A stretch of DNA of 60,897 nt from an uncultured Muribaculaceae bacterium (GTDB lineage: Bacteria > Bacteroidota > Bacteroidia > Bacteroidales > Muribaculaceae). The notes beneath the pieces are model-generated. The model did not search any database, was not told where the DNA came from, and saw nothing but the letters and a program-made list of their open reading frames with translations. The DNA lies in the NCBI GenBank assembly GCA_910578385.1, contig CAJTQV010000017.1, forward strand, positions 1 through 60,897, given 5' to 3'. Below, in pieces: positions 41,951 through 50,608 of this stretch; the first letter of the stretch is position 1, and the number at the start of each line of letters is the position of its first letter. Both the position numbers and the translations under genes were made by a program.

Positions 41951-43285
41951 TTAGATTACACCCTGAGCCATCATGGCGTCTGCTACCTTGAGGAAGCCTG
42001 CGATGTTGGCACCCTTCATGTAGTTGATGTAACCCTCCTCGCGGCCGTGCTCTACGCAAGCCTCGTGGATGTTGAACATGATCTCGTGGAGCATGTCGTC
42101 AACCTTCTGTGCGCTCCACTGGAGGTGCTCAGCGTCCTGAGTCATCTCAAGACCTGATACTGCCACACCACCTGCGTTCACAGCCTTGCCGGGAGCATAG
42201 GGAGTCTTGTTGGCGATGAATGCGTCGATAGCCTCGGCTGTACAGCCCATGTTTGATACCTCGGCAACCATGAGTACGTTGTTGGCGATAAGCATCTTGG
42301 CATCAGCCTCGCCGAGCTCGTTCTGAGTAGCACAGGGAAGAGCGATGTCTACCTTCTGCTCCCAAGGCTTCTTGCCGGGGAAGAACTGAGAACCTGCGAA
42401 CTTCTCTGCATAGGGAGCCACGATGTCGTTGCCAGATGCGCGGAGTTCAAGCATGTACTCGATTTTCTCCTTGTCGAGACCTGCGGGGTCGTAGATGTAA
42501 CCGTCAGGACCGGAGATGGTGACAACCTTACCGCCGAGCTCAGTAGCCTTTGTTGCGGCACCCCATGCCACGTTACCGAAGCCTGAGATAGCGATTGTCT
42601 TGCCCTTGATGTCCTGGTTGAGGTCTTTCAGCATCTGCTCAACGAAGTAGAGAGCGCCGAAACCTGTAGCCTCGGGACGGATGCGGCTACCGCCGAACGA
42701 GAGACCCTTGCCTGTGAATGTACCTGTGTTCTCGCGGGCGAGCTTCTTGTACATACCGTACATGTAACCTACCTCACGGCCACCTACGCCGATATCACCT
42801 GCGGGAACGTCGCGGTCGGGACCGAGGTTGCGCCAGAGCTCAAGCACGAATGCCTGGCAGAAACGCATGATCTCTGCGTCGCTCTTGCCACGGGGGCTGA
42901 AGTCTGAACCACCTTTGGCACCACCCATGGGGAGTGTTGTGAGGGCGTTCTTGAATGTCTGTTCGAAACCGAGGAATTTGAGTACCGAGAGAGTCACGGA
43001 AGCGTGGAAACGGATACCTCCCTTGTAGGGGCCGATAGCGTTGTTGAACTGAACGCGGTAGCCGATGTTGTTCTGAACCTCACCCTTGTCGTCAACCCAG
43101 GTCACACGGAATGTGAAGATGCGGTCGGGCTCTACCATACGCTCGATGATGCGTGCCTTCTCGAACTCGGGGTGCTGGTTGTAAACGTCTTCTACGCAAA
43201 GAAGAACTTCCTTGACTGCCTGGAGGAATTCTTTCTCTCCGGGGTGCTTGGCCTCAAGATTGGCCAAAATCTCATTGATATTCAT
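41951..43285 (-). CDS. gdhA: NADP-type glutamate dehydrogenase
   Basis: A 444-residue glutamate dehydrogenase, the length of the small hexameric NADP-dependent class that assimilates ammonium. Conserved blocks: YKGGIRFH, PMGGAKGGSDFSPRGKSD with the catalytic Lys, PAGDIGVGGREVGYM, and the Rossmann motif SGFGNVAWGAA. N- and C-termini match the family. Its own promoter (43380-43409) lies 95 bases upstream, giving a leader of about 88 bases. Confidence 0.97.
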   Translation of the reverse strand: MNINEILANLEAKHPGEKEFLQAVKEVLLCVEDVYNQHPEFEKARIIERMVEPDRIFTFRVTWVDDKGEVQNNIGYRVQFNNAIGPYKGGIRFHASVTLSVLKFLGFEQTFKNALTTLPMGGAKGGSDFSPRGKSDAEIMRFCQAFVLELWRNLGPDRDVPAGDIGVGGREVGYMYGMYKKLARENTGTFTGKGLSFGGSRIRPEATGFGALYFVEQMLKDLNQDIKGKTIAISGFGNVAWGAATKATELGGKVVTISGPDGYIYDPAGLDKEKIEYMLELRASGNDIVAPYAEKFAGSQFFPGKKPWEQKVDIALPCATQNELGEADAKMLIANNVLMVAEVSNMGCTAEAIDAFIANKTPYAPGKAVNAGGVAVSGLEMTQDAEHLQWSAQKVDDMLHEIMFNIHEACVEHGREEGYINYMKGANIAGFLKVADAMMAQGVI

Positions 43286-43379
43286 GTTAATCAGTTTAGA
43301 TTTAGGTGTTTTCGAAATCTTGTGAAGTCGCGGACGCCCTTTGGGAGCCTCCGTTTCCGCCTCGCGGATAACTTCACTG

Positions 43380-43409
43380 CAAACTTACAAAATAATTTTA
43401 ACACGGCAA
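43380..43409 (-). promoter_or_regulatory. gdhA promoter
   Basis: On the minus strand TTG (43409-43407), 19 bases, TAAGTTTG (43387-43380): full match to TTG-N19-TAnnTTTG. Confidence 0.75.
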
Positions 43410-43481
43410 TAGAAAAACGCCACAAATTTACCCTCAGATGCCCTGTTCCGACATATGTTCTGCAACATATTTATAGGACAT

Positions 43482-43503
43482 AAAAAAAGACCCCGAAGGG
43501 TCT
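43482..43503 (-). terminator. Rho-independent terminator of the first OmpA gene
   Basis: AGACCC and GGGTCT form a stem with a 4-base loop at 43488-43503; on the minus strand seven T follow (43488-43482). Confidence 0.85.
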
Positions 43504-43535
43504 CTTTCTTTATAGTGGTCACAGCATGTTGGTTT

Positions 43536-44792
43536 TTACTGTTTGAAGATCACGATACGGTTCCAGTCGTTGTGTGAGGGATATTCCTGAACATCCGATC
43601 CGAATGCCTTGGTCTCAAGACGGTCGGCTGCGATGCCGTATGTATTTACGAGTTCATCCTTGACTGCCTGTGCGCGGCGCTCGGAGAGACCCATGTTGTA
43701 CTCTGATGTACCGGTATCCTTGTCGGCGTAACCTGCGATGACGATCTTCTCGTTGGGGTTAGCCTTGAGCCATTCGGCCATTGAGTATACGTTGACTTCC
43801 TCGGTGGGGAGAATCTTGTCGCTGTTGAGTGTGAAGCGTACAGTCGCCATGAGAGGAGCGTTCACACAGTCTTTCTCTACGACCTCGGGGCACGGAAGCT
43901 GAGACTGGAGGTTGGCAACTTCCTGACCGCAGGCGAGGAGCTGTGCGCGGAGGTCGTTGACCTGACCGTTGAGGGCTGCAATCTGCGATACATAGTTGCA
44001 TTCGTTGAACTTGTTCCATCCGCGGCCGCCGATGTTGAAGCTGAAACCACCCATTGCGCTCACGAGACTCTCGATTGATGAACCGGTGGCTACGTTGTTC
44101 CAGTTGTCAGCATAGAATGTTGCGCGTGCCTCTGCGAAGAAGTCTACGTACTTGCCGAGACGTACACGGAACTGAAGACCTGCGGTGACGGGGAGTGTCC
44201 ACTGTACGCTCTTGCGGTGAGTTGTGGAGTACTCGCTGAGGATGTTCGAGGCTGCGGGCTGCTCGCCGAAGTGGTTTTTGTAACCCCAGTTGGCGTCACC
44301 GCCAAGACCTACGAACGGGATGATTGAGAAGACGCGGTTGGGATTCACGCCGCCGAGAGAGTTGAACATATCCCACATCAGCTCACCTGTGAGGCTGACA
44401 TGCTTCGAACGGCTCCAGCCATATTGTTCGGCTCCTGCTACGGGAGTATCCCAGTGGAGGGCACCGCCGATAGCCTTGATTCGGAATCCCAGATAGGGAG
44501 AGAACCAGCGACCGAAGCCGAAGCTGTAAGATGCGGTCCATTTCTTGCCGTCAACGGTCTGCATTGCCTTGCCGGCTGTTCCTTTCTCGACGAGGGGCTG
44601 GTTTGCACCGGCACCGATTTCGATAAACCAGTTGTCTCGCCAGTTCGAGAAATAGTGGTTCGAGTTGTCGCAAGTGAATTCGGTCACTGTGACTGCGTCG
44701 TCAACAAACACGTCCTGTGCGTTTGCCACGTTTCCACATGCGAGCGAACCTGCACAGAGTGCCATCGCTAAGTAAAGATTTCGTGTTTTCAT
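43536..44792 (-). CDS. OmpA-family outer-membrane protein (copy 1)
   Basis: A 418-residue outer-membrane protein. The signal peptide (MKTRNLYLAMALCAGSLACGNVANA) precedes an N-terminal 8-strand-like barrel (about 40-265), a short Cys-containing heptad linker (NDLRAQLLACGQEVANLQSQLPCP) and a C-terminal OmpA peptidoglycan-binding domain (about 315-418) with VRFTLNSDKILP, IAGYADKDTGTSEYN, LSERRAQAV. It should tie the outer membrane to the wall. It is about 80 percent similar by eye to the following copy, which lies upstream at 45137-46432, in a tandem duplication. A terminator follows at 43482-43503. Confidence 0.93.
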   Translation of the reverse strand: MKTRNLYLAMALCAGSLACGNVANAQDVFVDDAVTVTEFTCDNSNHYFSNWRDNWFIEIGAGANQPLVEKGTAGKAMQTVDGKKWTASYSFGFGRWFSPYLGFRIKAIGGALHWDTPVAGAEQYGWSRSKHVSLTGELMWDMFNSLGGVNPNRVFSIIPFVGLGGDANWGYKNHFGEQPAASNILSEYSTTHRKSVQWTLPVTAGLQFRVRLGKYVDFFAEARATFYADNWNNVATGSSIESLVSAMGGFSFNIGGRGWNKFNECNYVSQIAALNGQVNDLRAQLLACGQEVANLQSQLPCPEVVEKDCVNAPLMATVRFTLNSDKILPTEEVNVYSMAEWLKANPNEKIVIAGYADKDTGTSEYNMGLSERRAQAVKDELVNTYGIAADRLETKAFGSDVQEYPSHNDWNRIVIFKQ

Positions 44793-45041
44793 ACTGTGTG
44801 TTTTTTAAGAATAGAATTTTAGTTAAATTTCAAACCTTCCGGTCGGCTTGGGGAGTGCTCCCCGTTCCGCCTTGGATACTACATTAACGTTAACAACTTT
44901 TAAAAGGTTCGGCTCAATCATAAATTTTGCGTTTATTTTTTCACTACCACGCCGCCAAATGTGAAAGAAAAATAACCGGCGGTGCGCTGGAAAGCCTTAA
45001 ACGGCCTGCGGCTACCGCATATAACGCATTGAGACGAAGAA

Positions 45042-45069
45042 CGAAGACCGAAGACCGAAGACCGAAGAC
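45042..45069. repeat. Four tandem CGAAGAC heptamers
   Basis: Four perfect copies of a 7-base unit immediately beyond the terminator of OmpA copy 2. Likely slipped-strand expansion in non-coding DNA. Confidence 0.75.
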
Positions 45070-45102
45070 AAAGAAAGAGGGCTTCCCTTTCGGAAAGCCC
45101 TC
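45070..45102 (-). terminator. Terminator of OmpA copy 2
   Basis: GAGGGCTTCCC and GGAAAGCCCTC (45077-45102) pair around CTTTC-type loop; on the minus strand the stem is followed by TTTCTTTG. Confidence 0.8.
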
Positions 45103-45136
45103 CTGTTTATTCGTCGTCTGCTTCTTGCAGTTGTGA

Positions 45137-46432
45137 TTACTGCTTGAAGATTACGATACGGTTCCAGTCGTTGTGAGAAGGATACTCCTGAACATCTGAA
45201 CCGAATGCTGCAGTCGAGAGACGGTCCTCGGCGATGCCGTAAGTGTTCACGAGCTCTGCCTTCACTGCATCGGCACGACGCTGAGACAGCTTCATGTTGT
45301 ACTCCGATGTACCGGTATCCTTGTCGGCGTAACCGGCGATGATGATCTTCTCGTTGGGGTTAGCCTTGAGCCACTCAGCCATAGAGTAGATGTTGACCTC
45401 CTCGGTGGGGAGAATCTTCGAGCTGTTGATTGTGAAGCGTACAGTTGCCATGAGAGGAGCGTTCACACAGTCTTTCTCAACAACCTCGGGGCAGGGGAGC
45501 TGAGCCTGGAGCTTAGCAACTTCCTGACCGCAAGCGAGGAGCTGTGCGCGGAGGTCGTTGACCTGACCGTTGAGGGCTGCGATCTGAGAAACATAAGCAC
45601 ACTCGTTGAAAGTGTTCCAGCCGCGGCCACCGATGTTGAAGTTGAAACCGCCCATAGCCTGAACGAGAGCGTCGATAGAGATACCGCTTACGTTGTTGTT
45701 CCAGTTGTCAGCATAGAAAGCTGCGCGTGCCTCAGCGAAGAAGTCTACATACTTGCAGAGACGGAAACGGAACTGGAGACCTGCGGTAACAGGGAGTGTC
45801 CACTGTACAGACTTGTACTGGTCACCGTAGTATTCCTGAAGGTTCTTGGGATACTCGCGGAGGCAGTTTGAAGCGACGGGCTCGCCTACTTTGCCTTTGC
45901 CCTTGAAGCCCCAGTTGGCGTCACCACCCACACCTACGAAAGGTACGATAGAGAATACGCGGTTCTGGTTAACACCACCGAGTGAGTTGAACATATCCCA
46001 CATAAGTTCGAGAGATACGCTTGCATGAGTAGAGTGGCTCCAGCCTGCGTGAACGTCAGCCTCTGCCTTTGTATTGGGAGTATCCCAGTGGAGAGAACCG
46101 TACATACCTTTGAAACGGAGACCCAGATAGGGAGACATCCAGCGACCGAAACCTACGCTGTATGCTGCGGTCCACTTCTCGGCTGCGAGAGCCTTGTGAG
46201 AGTTGCCCGGAGCAGCATAGCCGCGCTCAACGAGGGGCTGGTTGCCACCGGCACTGATCTCGATGAACCAGTTGTCACGCCAGTTTGAGTAATAGTGGTT
46301 GGTGTTGTCGCAAGTGAACTCTGTCACAGTGGCAGCATCATCCACGAACACGTCCTGCGCCATTGCTGTGTTGCTGCAAGCAAACGAGCCGGCGCAAAGA
46401 GCCATTACGTAGTAAAGATTCTTAGCTTTCAT
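45137..46432 (-). CDS. OmpA-family outer-membrane protein (copy 2)
   Basis: A 431-residue paralogue of the 43536-44792 protein with the same order: signal peptide (MKAKNLYYVMALCAGSFACSNTAMA), N-terminal barrel, Cys-containing linker (NDLRAQLLACGQEVAKLQAQLPCP) and OmpA domain with IAGYADKDTGTSEYN and LSQRRADAV. Differences concentrate in surface-loop regions (for example KTKAEADVHAGW and EYPKNLQEYYGDQYKS insertions), as expected for exposed loops. Strong codon regularity and a well-formed promoter and terminator suggest high expression. Confidence 0.93.
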   Translation of the reverse strand: MKAKNLYYVMALCAGSFACSNTAMAQDVFVDDAATVTEFTCDNTNHYYSNWRDNWFIEISAGGNQPLVERGYAAPGNSHKALAAEKWTAAYSVGFGRWMSPYLGLRFKGMYGSLHWDTPNTKAEADVHAGWSHSTHASVSLELMWDMFNSLGGVNQNRVFSIVPFVGVGGDANWGFKGKGKVGEPVASNCLREYPKNLQEYYGDQYKSVQWTLPVTAGLQFRFRLCKYVDFFAEARAAFYADNWNNNVSGISIDALVQAMGGFNFNIGGRGWNTFNECAYVSQIAALNGQVNDLRAQLLACGQEVAKLQAQLPCPEVVEKDCVNAPLMATVRFTINSSKILPTEEVNIYSMAEWLKANPNEKIIIAGYADKDTGTSEYNMKLSQRRADAVKAELVNTYGIAEDRLSTAAFGSDVQEYPSHNDWNRIVIFKQ

Positions 46433-46818
46433 ACTGTAAATGTTTAAGAATAGAATTTGTTGTCTGTTGTATTAACGTTAAAAACACTTAATTTGTTTTT
46501 AAATTCCTGAAAATTTTCAAACAAACCAGCGCACCGGGTTAGTCAGAAGTGTGATTTTGGGTTAGTTTTATTATTCACGAAGATGACTTATCCATCGGGC
46601 AGTCCGCTAAAGAGCCTGTTGACCCTTTAGAAACTTTTTGCAAAATTACACATTATTTTTAATATACAAATTAAAATACCTGTTTTTTTTGGCCGATGAG
46701 GCTGTTTTATGCCAAATTTGTCTTTTTTAAGCGGTTCTTAACTGATAAATGAGGAATTTTTAGTAAATTCGCTGCTTAAAGCACAATCTCTGAATATCAG
46801 ACTCAGGATATACCGTAT
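46433..46818. other. Divergent intergenic region, OmpA copy 2 / LytM-like gene
   Basis: About 386 AT-rich bases without a gene. A minus-strand promoter at 46641-46669 serves OmpA copy 2 with a leader near 200 bases. A weak plus-strand candidate, TTTG at 46688-46691 and CAAATTTG at 46713-46720, could serve the LytM-like gene. Confidence 0.55.
46641..46669 (-). promoter_or_regulatory. Promoter of OmpA copy 2
   Basis: On the minus strand TTTG (46670-46667), 18 bases, TAATTTTG (46648-46641). Spacing is one short of the usual 19-20. The start would be near 46634, about 200 bases before the ATG, a long leader of the kind seen for abundant outer-membrane protein mRNAs. Confidence 0.6.
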
Positions 46819-47694
46819 ATGAGACCCGTAAGGAAGTACCGCATAACCATAGAGGATGAGTCGCATCTCACGGAAGTTGCGTCGGGGCGTTTCACGCGTC
46901 TCGGTCTTATCGGCATCTGTCTGTTGGCGTTTGTGGGGTTTCTGACGGTTGCGGGTCTGCTCGTATCGCTCACCCCGCTGCGCACGCTGCTGCCGGGATA
47001 TATGAAGGAGTCGCAACGTTCGGCCACCGAGGAAGGGCTGTTGCGCCTTGATTCGCTTATGGAGGCATATGAGGTGAACCGGGCTTATATCGACAATTAT
47101 CTTCGTGTGACCGATACGGAACGCCAGCCGGGCGACTCAGCTGCTGTCGTACCGACCTCACGGGAACTTACTTCCGACTCGCTGATGACCGCCACCAATG
47201 AGGAACGCCGTTTCGTTTCGCAGATGGAGGAGCGGGAGAGATTCAACATATCGGTGCTCGCGCCCCTCGCGGCCGACGCAATCCTCTTCTCTCCGGTGAC
47301 AGGCGACGGTATCTTCACGTCCGATTCGCGCGAGTCGGAGACCGGAGTGGTCGTCGTGCCCCCGGATGAGAGCATACAGTGCGCTGCCGACGGCTCGGTG
47401 GTAGCTCTATATTACTCGGGCGCCGAGGCCGGGCATGTGATTGTAGTGCAGCACAACGGAGGCTTCATCACCTCCTACGGAGGAGTGGGCACTCCGCTCG
47501 TCGGCATTGGCGACAACGTGAACTCGGGTCAGGTCATAGCCCTGGCGCCTTCGCCCGACAGTCATGGCACACGTAAGTTCACGGTGCGCATGTGGCACAA
47601 CGGGCTGTCGATAGTGCCTTATGAGTATCTGGGACCCGACACCCGCAAACCGGCTCCTGCTTCGGAGGCTTTCGAGGCCCCGAGGGGAAGGTGA
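46819..47694 (+). CDS. Membrane-anchored LytM/M23-like protein lacking catalytic residues
   Basis: A 291-residue protein with one transmembrane helix (about 28-50) and a periplasmic region holding a coiled segment and a C-terminal M23/LytM fold (about 150-275: PVTGDGIFTSDSRESETGVVVVPP ... VSGG-like VALYYSGAEAGHVIVVQHNGGFITSYGGVG ... GDNVNSGQVIALAP). The zinc ligands of active M23 peptidases (HxxxD and HxH) are not there: TSDSRESETG replaces the first motif and KFTVRMWH the second. It is likely a non-enzymatic regulator or scaffold, like other degenerate LytM factors that activate amidases. It precedes ispC and rseP on the same strand. Confidence 0.8.
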   Translation: MRPVRKYRITIEDESHLTEVASGRFTRLGLIGICLLAFVGFLTVAGLLVSLTPLRTLLPGYMKESQRSATEEGLLRLDSLMEAYEVNRAYIDNYLRVTDTERQPGDSAAVVPTSRELTSDSLMTATNEERRFVSQMEERERFNISVLAPLAADAILFSPVTGDGIFTSDSRESETGVVVVPPDESIQCAADGSVVALYYSGAEAGHVIVVQHNGGFITSYGGVGTPLVGIGDNVNSGQVIALAPSPDSHGTRKFTVRMWHNGLSIVPYEYLGPDTRKPAPASEAFEAPRGR

Positions 47695-47701
47695 GGGGAG
47701 G

Positions 47702-47742
47702 TTTTAGGCTTTAGGCTTTAGGTTTTAGGGGTTAGATTTTAG
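47702..47742 (+). repeat. Degenerate TTTAGGC heptamer array
   Basis: TTTTAGGC, TTTAGGC, TTTAGG, TTTTAGGGG, TTAGATTTTAGAT units start eight bases after the LytM-like stop codon. Same sequence type and orientation as 4887-4920 and 60777-60804. Confidence 0.6.
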
Positions 47743-47794
47743 ATATTGGGGATTTGGGGTGAGGTTAATAATTAATAAGAATATATAAGTCAAG

Positions 47795-48976
47795 ATGAAG
47801 CCTTCAGAAACAGAGGCAACTGAAATAGTGATTTTGGGGAGTACGGGCAGCATCGGCACCCAGACTCTCGACATAATCAGGGAGTATCCCGACAGGTTCC
47901 GCGCTGCCGGTCTTGTGGCGCGTCGCAACTGGGAGCTGCTTGCCGCCCAGGCACGCGAGTTCATGCCGCGCCGCGTGGCGATTGCCGACGAGCGGTTCTT
48001 CGGTGACTTGCGCGGCGCTCTCGCCGGTCTTCCCATCAAGGTCGAGGCCGGCGACGAGGCTGTGGCTGAGATTGCCGCAATGGACCGCACCGATACTGTG
48101 GTTACGGCCATGGTTGGTTACAGCGGCCTGCTGCCTACCATCAGGGCAATCGGCGCGGGCAAACGGATTGCTTTGGCCAACAAGGAGACTCTCGTAGTGG
48201 CCGGTGAACTCATAACCCGTCTGTTGGGCGAGTCCCAGTCGGAGATTGTGCCGGTTGACAGCGAGCACTCGGCAATATTCCAATGCCTCGTCGGCGAGAA
48301 CCGACGCAGTATGCGCAAGATTATACTGACAGCGAGCGGAGGACCGTTCCGCACCATGAGTGCCGCACGGCTTGAGAATGTGACTGTGGCCGACGCTCTC
48401 CACCACCCCAACTGGGATATGGGAGCGAAAGTCACCATCGACTCCGCTTCGATGATGAACAAGGGATTCGAGATGATCGAGGCGCGCTGGTTGTTTGATT
48501 GCCCCCCGGAGCAGATTGAGATTGCGGTACACCCGCAGTCGGTAGTTCACTCCATGGTGGAATTCTGCGACGGCTCAATCAAGGCACAGCTCGGGGTGCC
48601 CGACATGCACCTGCCGATCCGGTATGCGCTTGGCTATCCGGAACGGCTGGCTACCGACACCCCTCCCCTTTCGCTTGCGCAATACAGCACGCTGACATTC
48701 GAGGCTCCCGACATGGAGAAGTTCCCGTTGCTGCGCATGGCCTTCGAGGCTATTGCCAAGGGTGGAAACATGCCCTGCATACTCAATGCTGCCAACGAGA
48801 TTGCCGTTGCGGCATTTCTCAATGGCGAGATACGCTTCACTGACATGCCCCGCATAGCGGCCGATTGCATGGAGCGCACTCCTTATATAAAGGAGGTGAC
48901 TCTCGAAAATCTCGTGCATACCAACGCCGAGGCGCGCCGGGTGGCGGAGGAAATAACCGCCTCAATCCGTAAGTGA
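47795..48976 (+). CDS. ispC: 1-deoxy-D-xylulose-5-phosphate reductoisomerase
   Basis: A 393-residue DXP reductoisomerase, the committed step of the MEP isoprenoid pathway (NADPH-dependent). The NADP motif LGSTGSIGTQTLDI (12-25), the substrate and metal motif PVDSEHSAIFQCL (about 148-160), ASGGPFR, and HPNWDMGAKVTIDSASMMNKGFEMIEA are all present. Length is normal. It is followed by rseP after 86 bases, a common pairing. Confidence 0.97.
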   Translation: MKPSETEATEIVILGSTGSIGTQTLDIIREYPDRFRAAGLVARRNWELLAAQAREFMPRRVAIADERFFGDLRGALAGLPIKVEAGDEAVAEIAAMDRTDTVVTAMVGYSGLLPTIRAIGAGKRIALANKETLVVAGELITRLLGESQSEIVPVDSEHSAIFQCLVGENRRSMRKIILTASGGPFRTMSAARLENVTVADALHHPNWDMGAKVTIDSASMMNKGFEMIEARWLFDCPPEQIEIAVHPQSVVHSMVEFCDGSIKAQLGVPDMHLPIRYALGYPERLATDTPPLSLAQYSTLTFEAPDMEKFPLLRMAFEAIAKGGNMPCILNAANEIAVAAFLNGEIRFTDMPRIAADCMERTPYIKEVTLENLVHTNAEARRVAEEITASIRK

Positions 48977-49062
48977 CACCTTATATATAAAGAGACAATA
49001 TATAGAGTGACAATTCTGAACAGTTAAAGAAATAATTCTGACAAACCTAAAAAAGAATATAA

Positions 49063-50529
49063 TTGGATACATTTCTCATAAAGGCCGCGCAGCTGATTCT
49101 CGCGTTCGCCATTCTGGTAATCATTCATGAGTTCGGGCACTTCCTGTTCGCACGTCTTTTCGGCGTGCGCGTCGAGAAGTTCTACATCTTCTTTGATCCC
49201 TGGACAGAGCTGTTCAAATGGCGCCCCAAGAAGTATTTCGGTTTCTTCGGCAAGACCCGCAAGCTGAAAGATGCCGGAGCTGAGACCGGTACTGACAACA
49301 AGGAGGCCGAACCGGAATCAGCCTCTGAAGACAAGGAATCATTCTGGGGGAATACCGAATACGGCATAGGCTGGCTACCGCTCGGAGGCTACTGCAAGAT
49401 TTCGGGTATGATTGACGAGTCGATGGATACCGAACAGCTCAAGAAGCCGGCGCAGAAGTGGGAGTTCCGCGCCAAACCGGCATGGCAGCGTCTGCTGATC
49501 ATGATTGCCGGAGTGCTCTTCAACTTCCTGCTCGCCATCATCATATACGCCGGAATCGTCTACGCCACCGGTGAGAAGTACGTGACTTTCAAGGAGGCGA
49601 AATTAGGCATGGAGTACTCGGGCGAGGCACGCAAGATCGGTTTCCACAACGGCGACATCCCGCTCATGGCCGACGGCAAGGAACTCGACAACCCGTTCGA
49701 GGACCGGCTCACGATGGTTCAGGCCAAGACCGTGACCGTGCTGCGCGACGGCAAGGATACCGTAAACATCAGCATTCCGGAGAAATTCATATTCAACCTT
49801 GACCAGGAGGCCAAGAGCGACACTGCCTCGGTCAACTTCCTCGCTTACCGCTTCCCGACACGAATCACTCAGGTTGTGGCGGGCGACGGAGCGGCCAAGG
49901 GTGGCATCGAGGTCGGTGACGAGATTCTTGCCATTGACTCCATACCCACCCCGGCTCTGACCGACTTCCTGCGCACCTTGGCCGGACATGAGAACCAGAC
50001 CGTGGCACTGACCGTGGCACGAAAAAACGGTGAACGCACAGATACCTTAGTGAAGCATGTTGTACTTTCAGCTAACTCAAAGATGGGTGTCGGTCTGGAG
50101 GTCGATCCTTCGGCATTCTATAAATTTGAGGAGAAACGCTACGGCCTGTTCGAGTCGATACCTCGCGGTATAGAGATGGGAACCGACCGTCTGGTTACAT
50201 ATGCCAAGTCGATGAAGATGGTCTTCACCAAAGAGGGAGCAAGCTCCATAGGCGGTTTCGGCTCGATAGGAAGCATCTTCCCCGAGAAGTGGGACTGGAT
50301 TGCATTCTGGAACATCGCGGCATTCCTGTCAGTAGCGTTGGCGTTCATGAACATCCTGCCGATTCCGGCTCTCGACGGCGGTCACGTGATATTCCTCCTC
50401 TATGAGGTGATTTTCCGCCGCAAACCGAGCGAGAAATTCATGGAATACGCGCAGATCACCGGCATGGTGCTGCTCATACTCCTGCTGGTCTACGCCAACG
50501 GCATGGACATAATCAGACTATTCAAGTAA
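49063..50529 (+). CDS. rseP: RIP metalloprotease RseP
   Basis: A 488-residue site-2 intramembrane protease. The zinc motif HEFGH is at 22-26 in the first helix and the partner motif in PALDGGHV near 437; a PDZ domain (about 205-330) lies between. A hydrophilic insertion (TDNKEAEPESASEDKES) follows the first helix, as in other Bacteroidetes RseP. The only in-frame start at the right place is TTG at 49063; no ATG or GTG is available upstream before a stop. It processes membrane anti-sigma factors and leftover signal peptides, so it may act on the FecR-like protein at 15136-15795 (inference). Confidence 0.94.
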   Translation: MDTFLIKAAQLILAFAILVIIHEFGHFLFARLFGVRVEKFYIFFDPWTELFKWRPKKYFGFFGKTRKLKDAGAETGTDNKEAEPESASEDKESFWGNTEYGIGWLPLGGYCKISGMIDESMDTEQLKKPAQKWEFRAKPAWQRLLIMIAGVLFNFLLAIIIYAGIVYATGEKYVTFKEAKLGMEYSGEARKIGFHNGDIPLMADGKELDNPFEDRLTMVQAKTVTVLRDGKDTVNISIPEKFIFNLDQEAKSDTASVNFLAYRFPTRITQVVAGDGAAKGGIEVGDEILAIDSIPTPALTDFLRTLAGHENQTVALTVARKNGERTDTLVKHVVLSANSKMGVGLEVDPSAFYKFEEKRYGLFESIPRGIEMGTDRLVTYAKSMKMVFTKEGASSIGGFGSIGSIFPEKWDWIAFWNIAAFLSVALAFMNILPIPALDGGHVIFLLYEVIFRRKPSEKFMEYAQITGMVLLILLLVYANGMDIIRLFK

Positions 50530-50540
50530 CAGAACATCCT

Positions 50541-50583
50541 GAGTCCGGTCTGTCGGGCATGACATATCCCGGCAACCGGACTC
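50541..50583. terminator. Hairpin between rseP and rlmI-like gene
   Basis: GAGTCCGGT (50541-50549) and ACCGGACTC (50575-50583) form a perfect 9-bp stem with an inner CGGG/CCCG pairing. No strong U-run follows; terminator or mRNA-stability role is uncertain. Confidence 0.5.
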
Positions 50584-50608
50584 TCAGCAAATTCAACATT
50601 CCATAAAG

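Larger units (their letters stand above)
44793..45136. other. Intergenic region between the two OmpA genes
   Basis: No gene is evident. It holds the terminator of the upstream OmpA gene (45070-45102), four direct CGAAGAC repeats (45042-45069) and AT-rich leader sequence for the downstream copy. I found no clear TTG/TAnnTTTG promoter on the minus strand. Confidence 0.6.

Noticed and set aside
45042..45069. Possible phase-variable repeat affecting OmpA expression
   Set aside because: It lies beyond the terminator of one OmpA gene and about 250 bases upstream of the other, not in a promoter spacer or coding frame.
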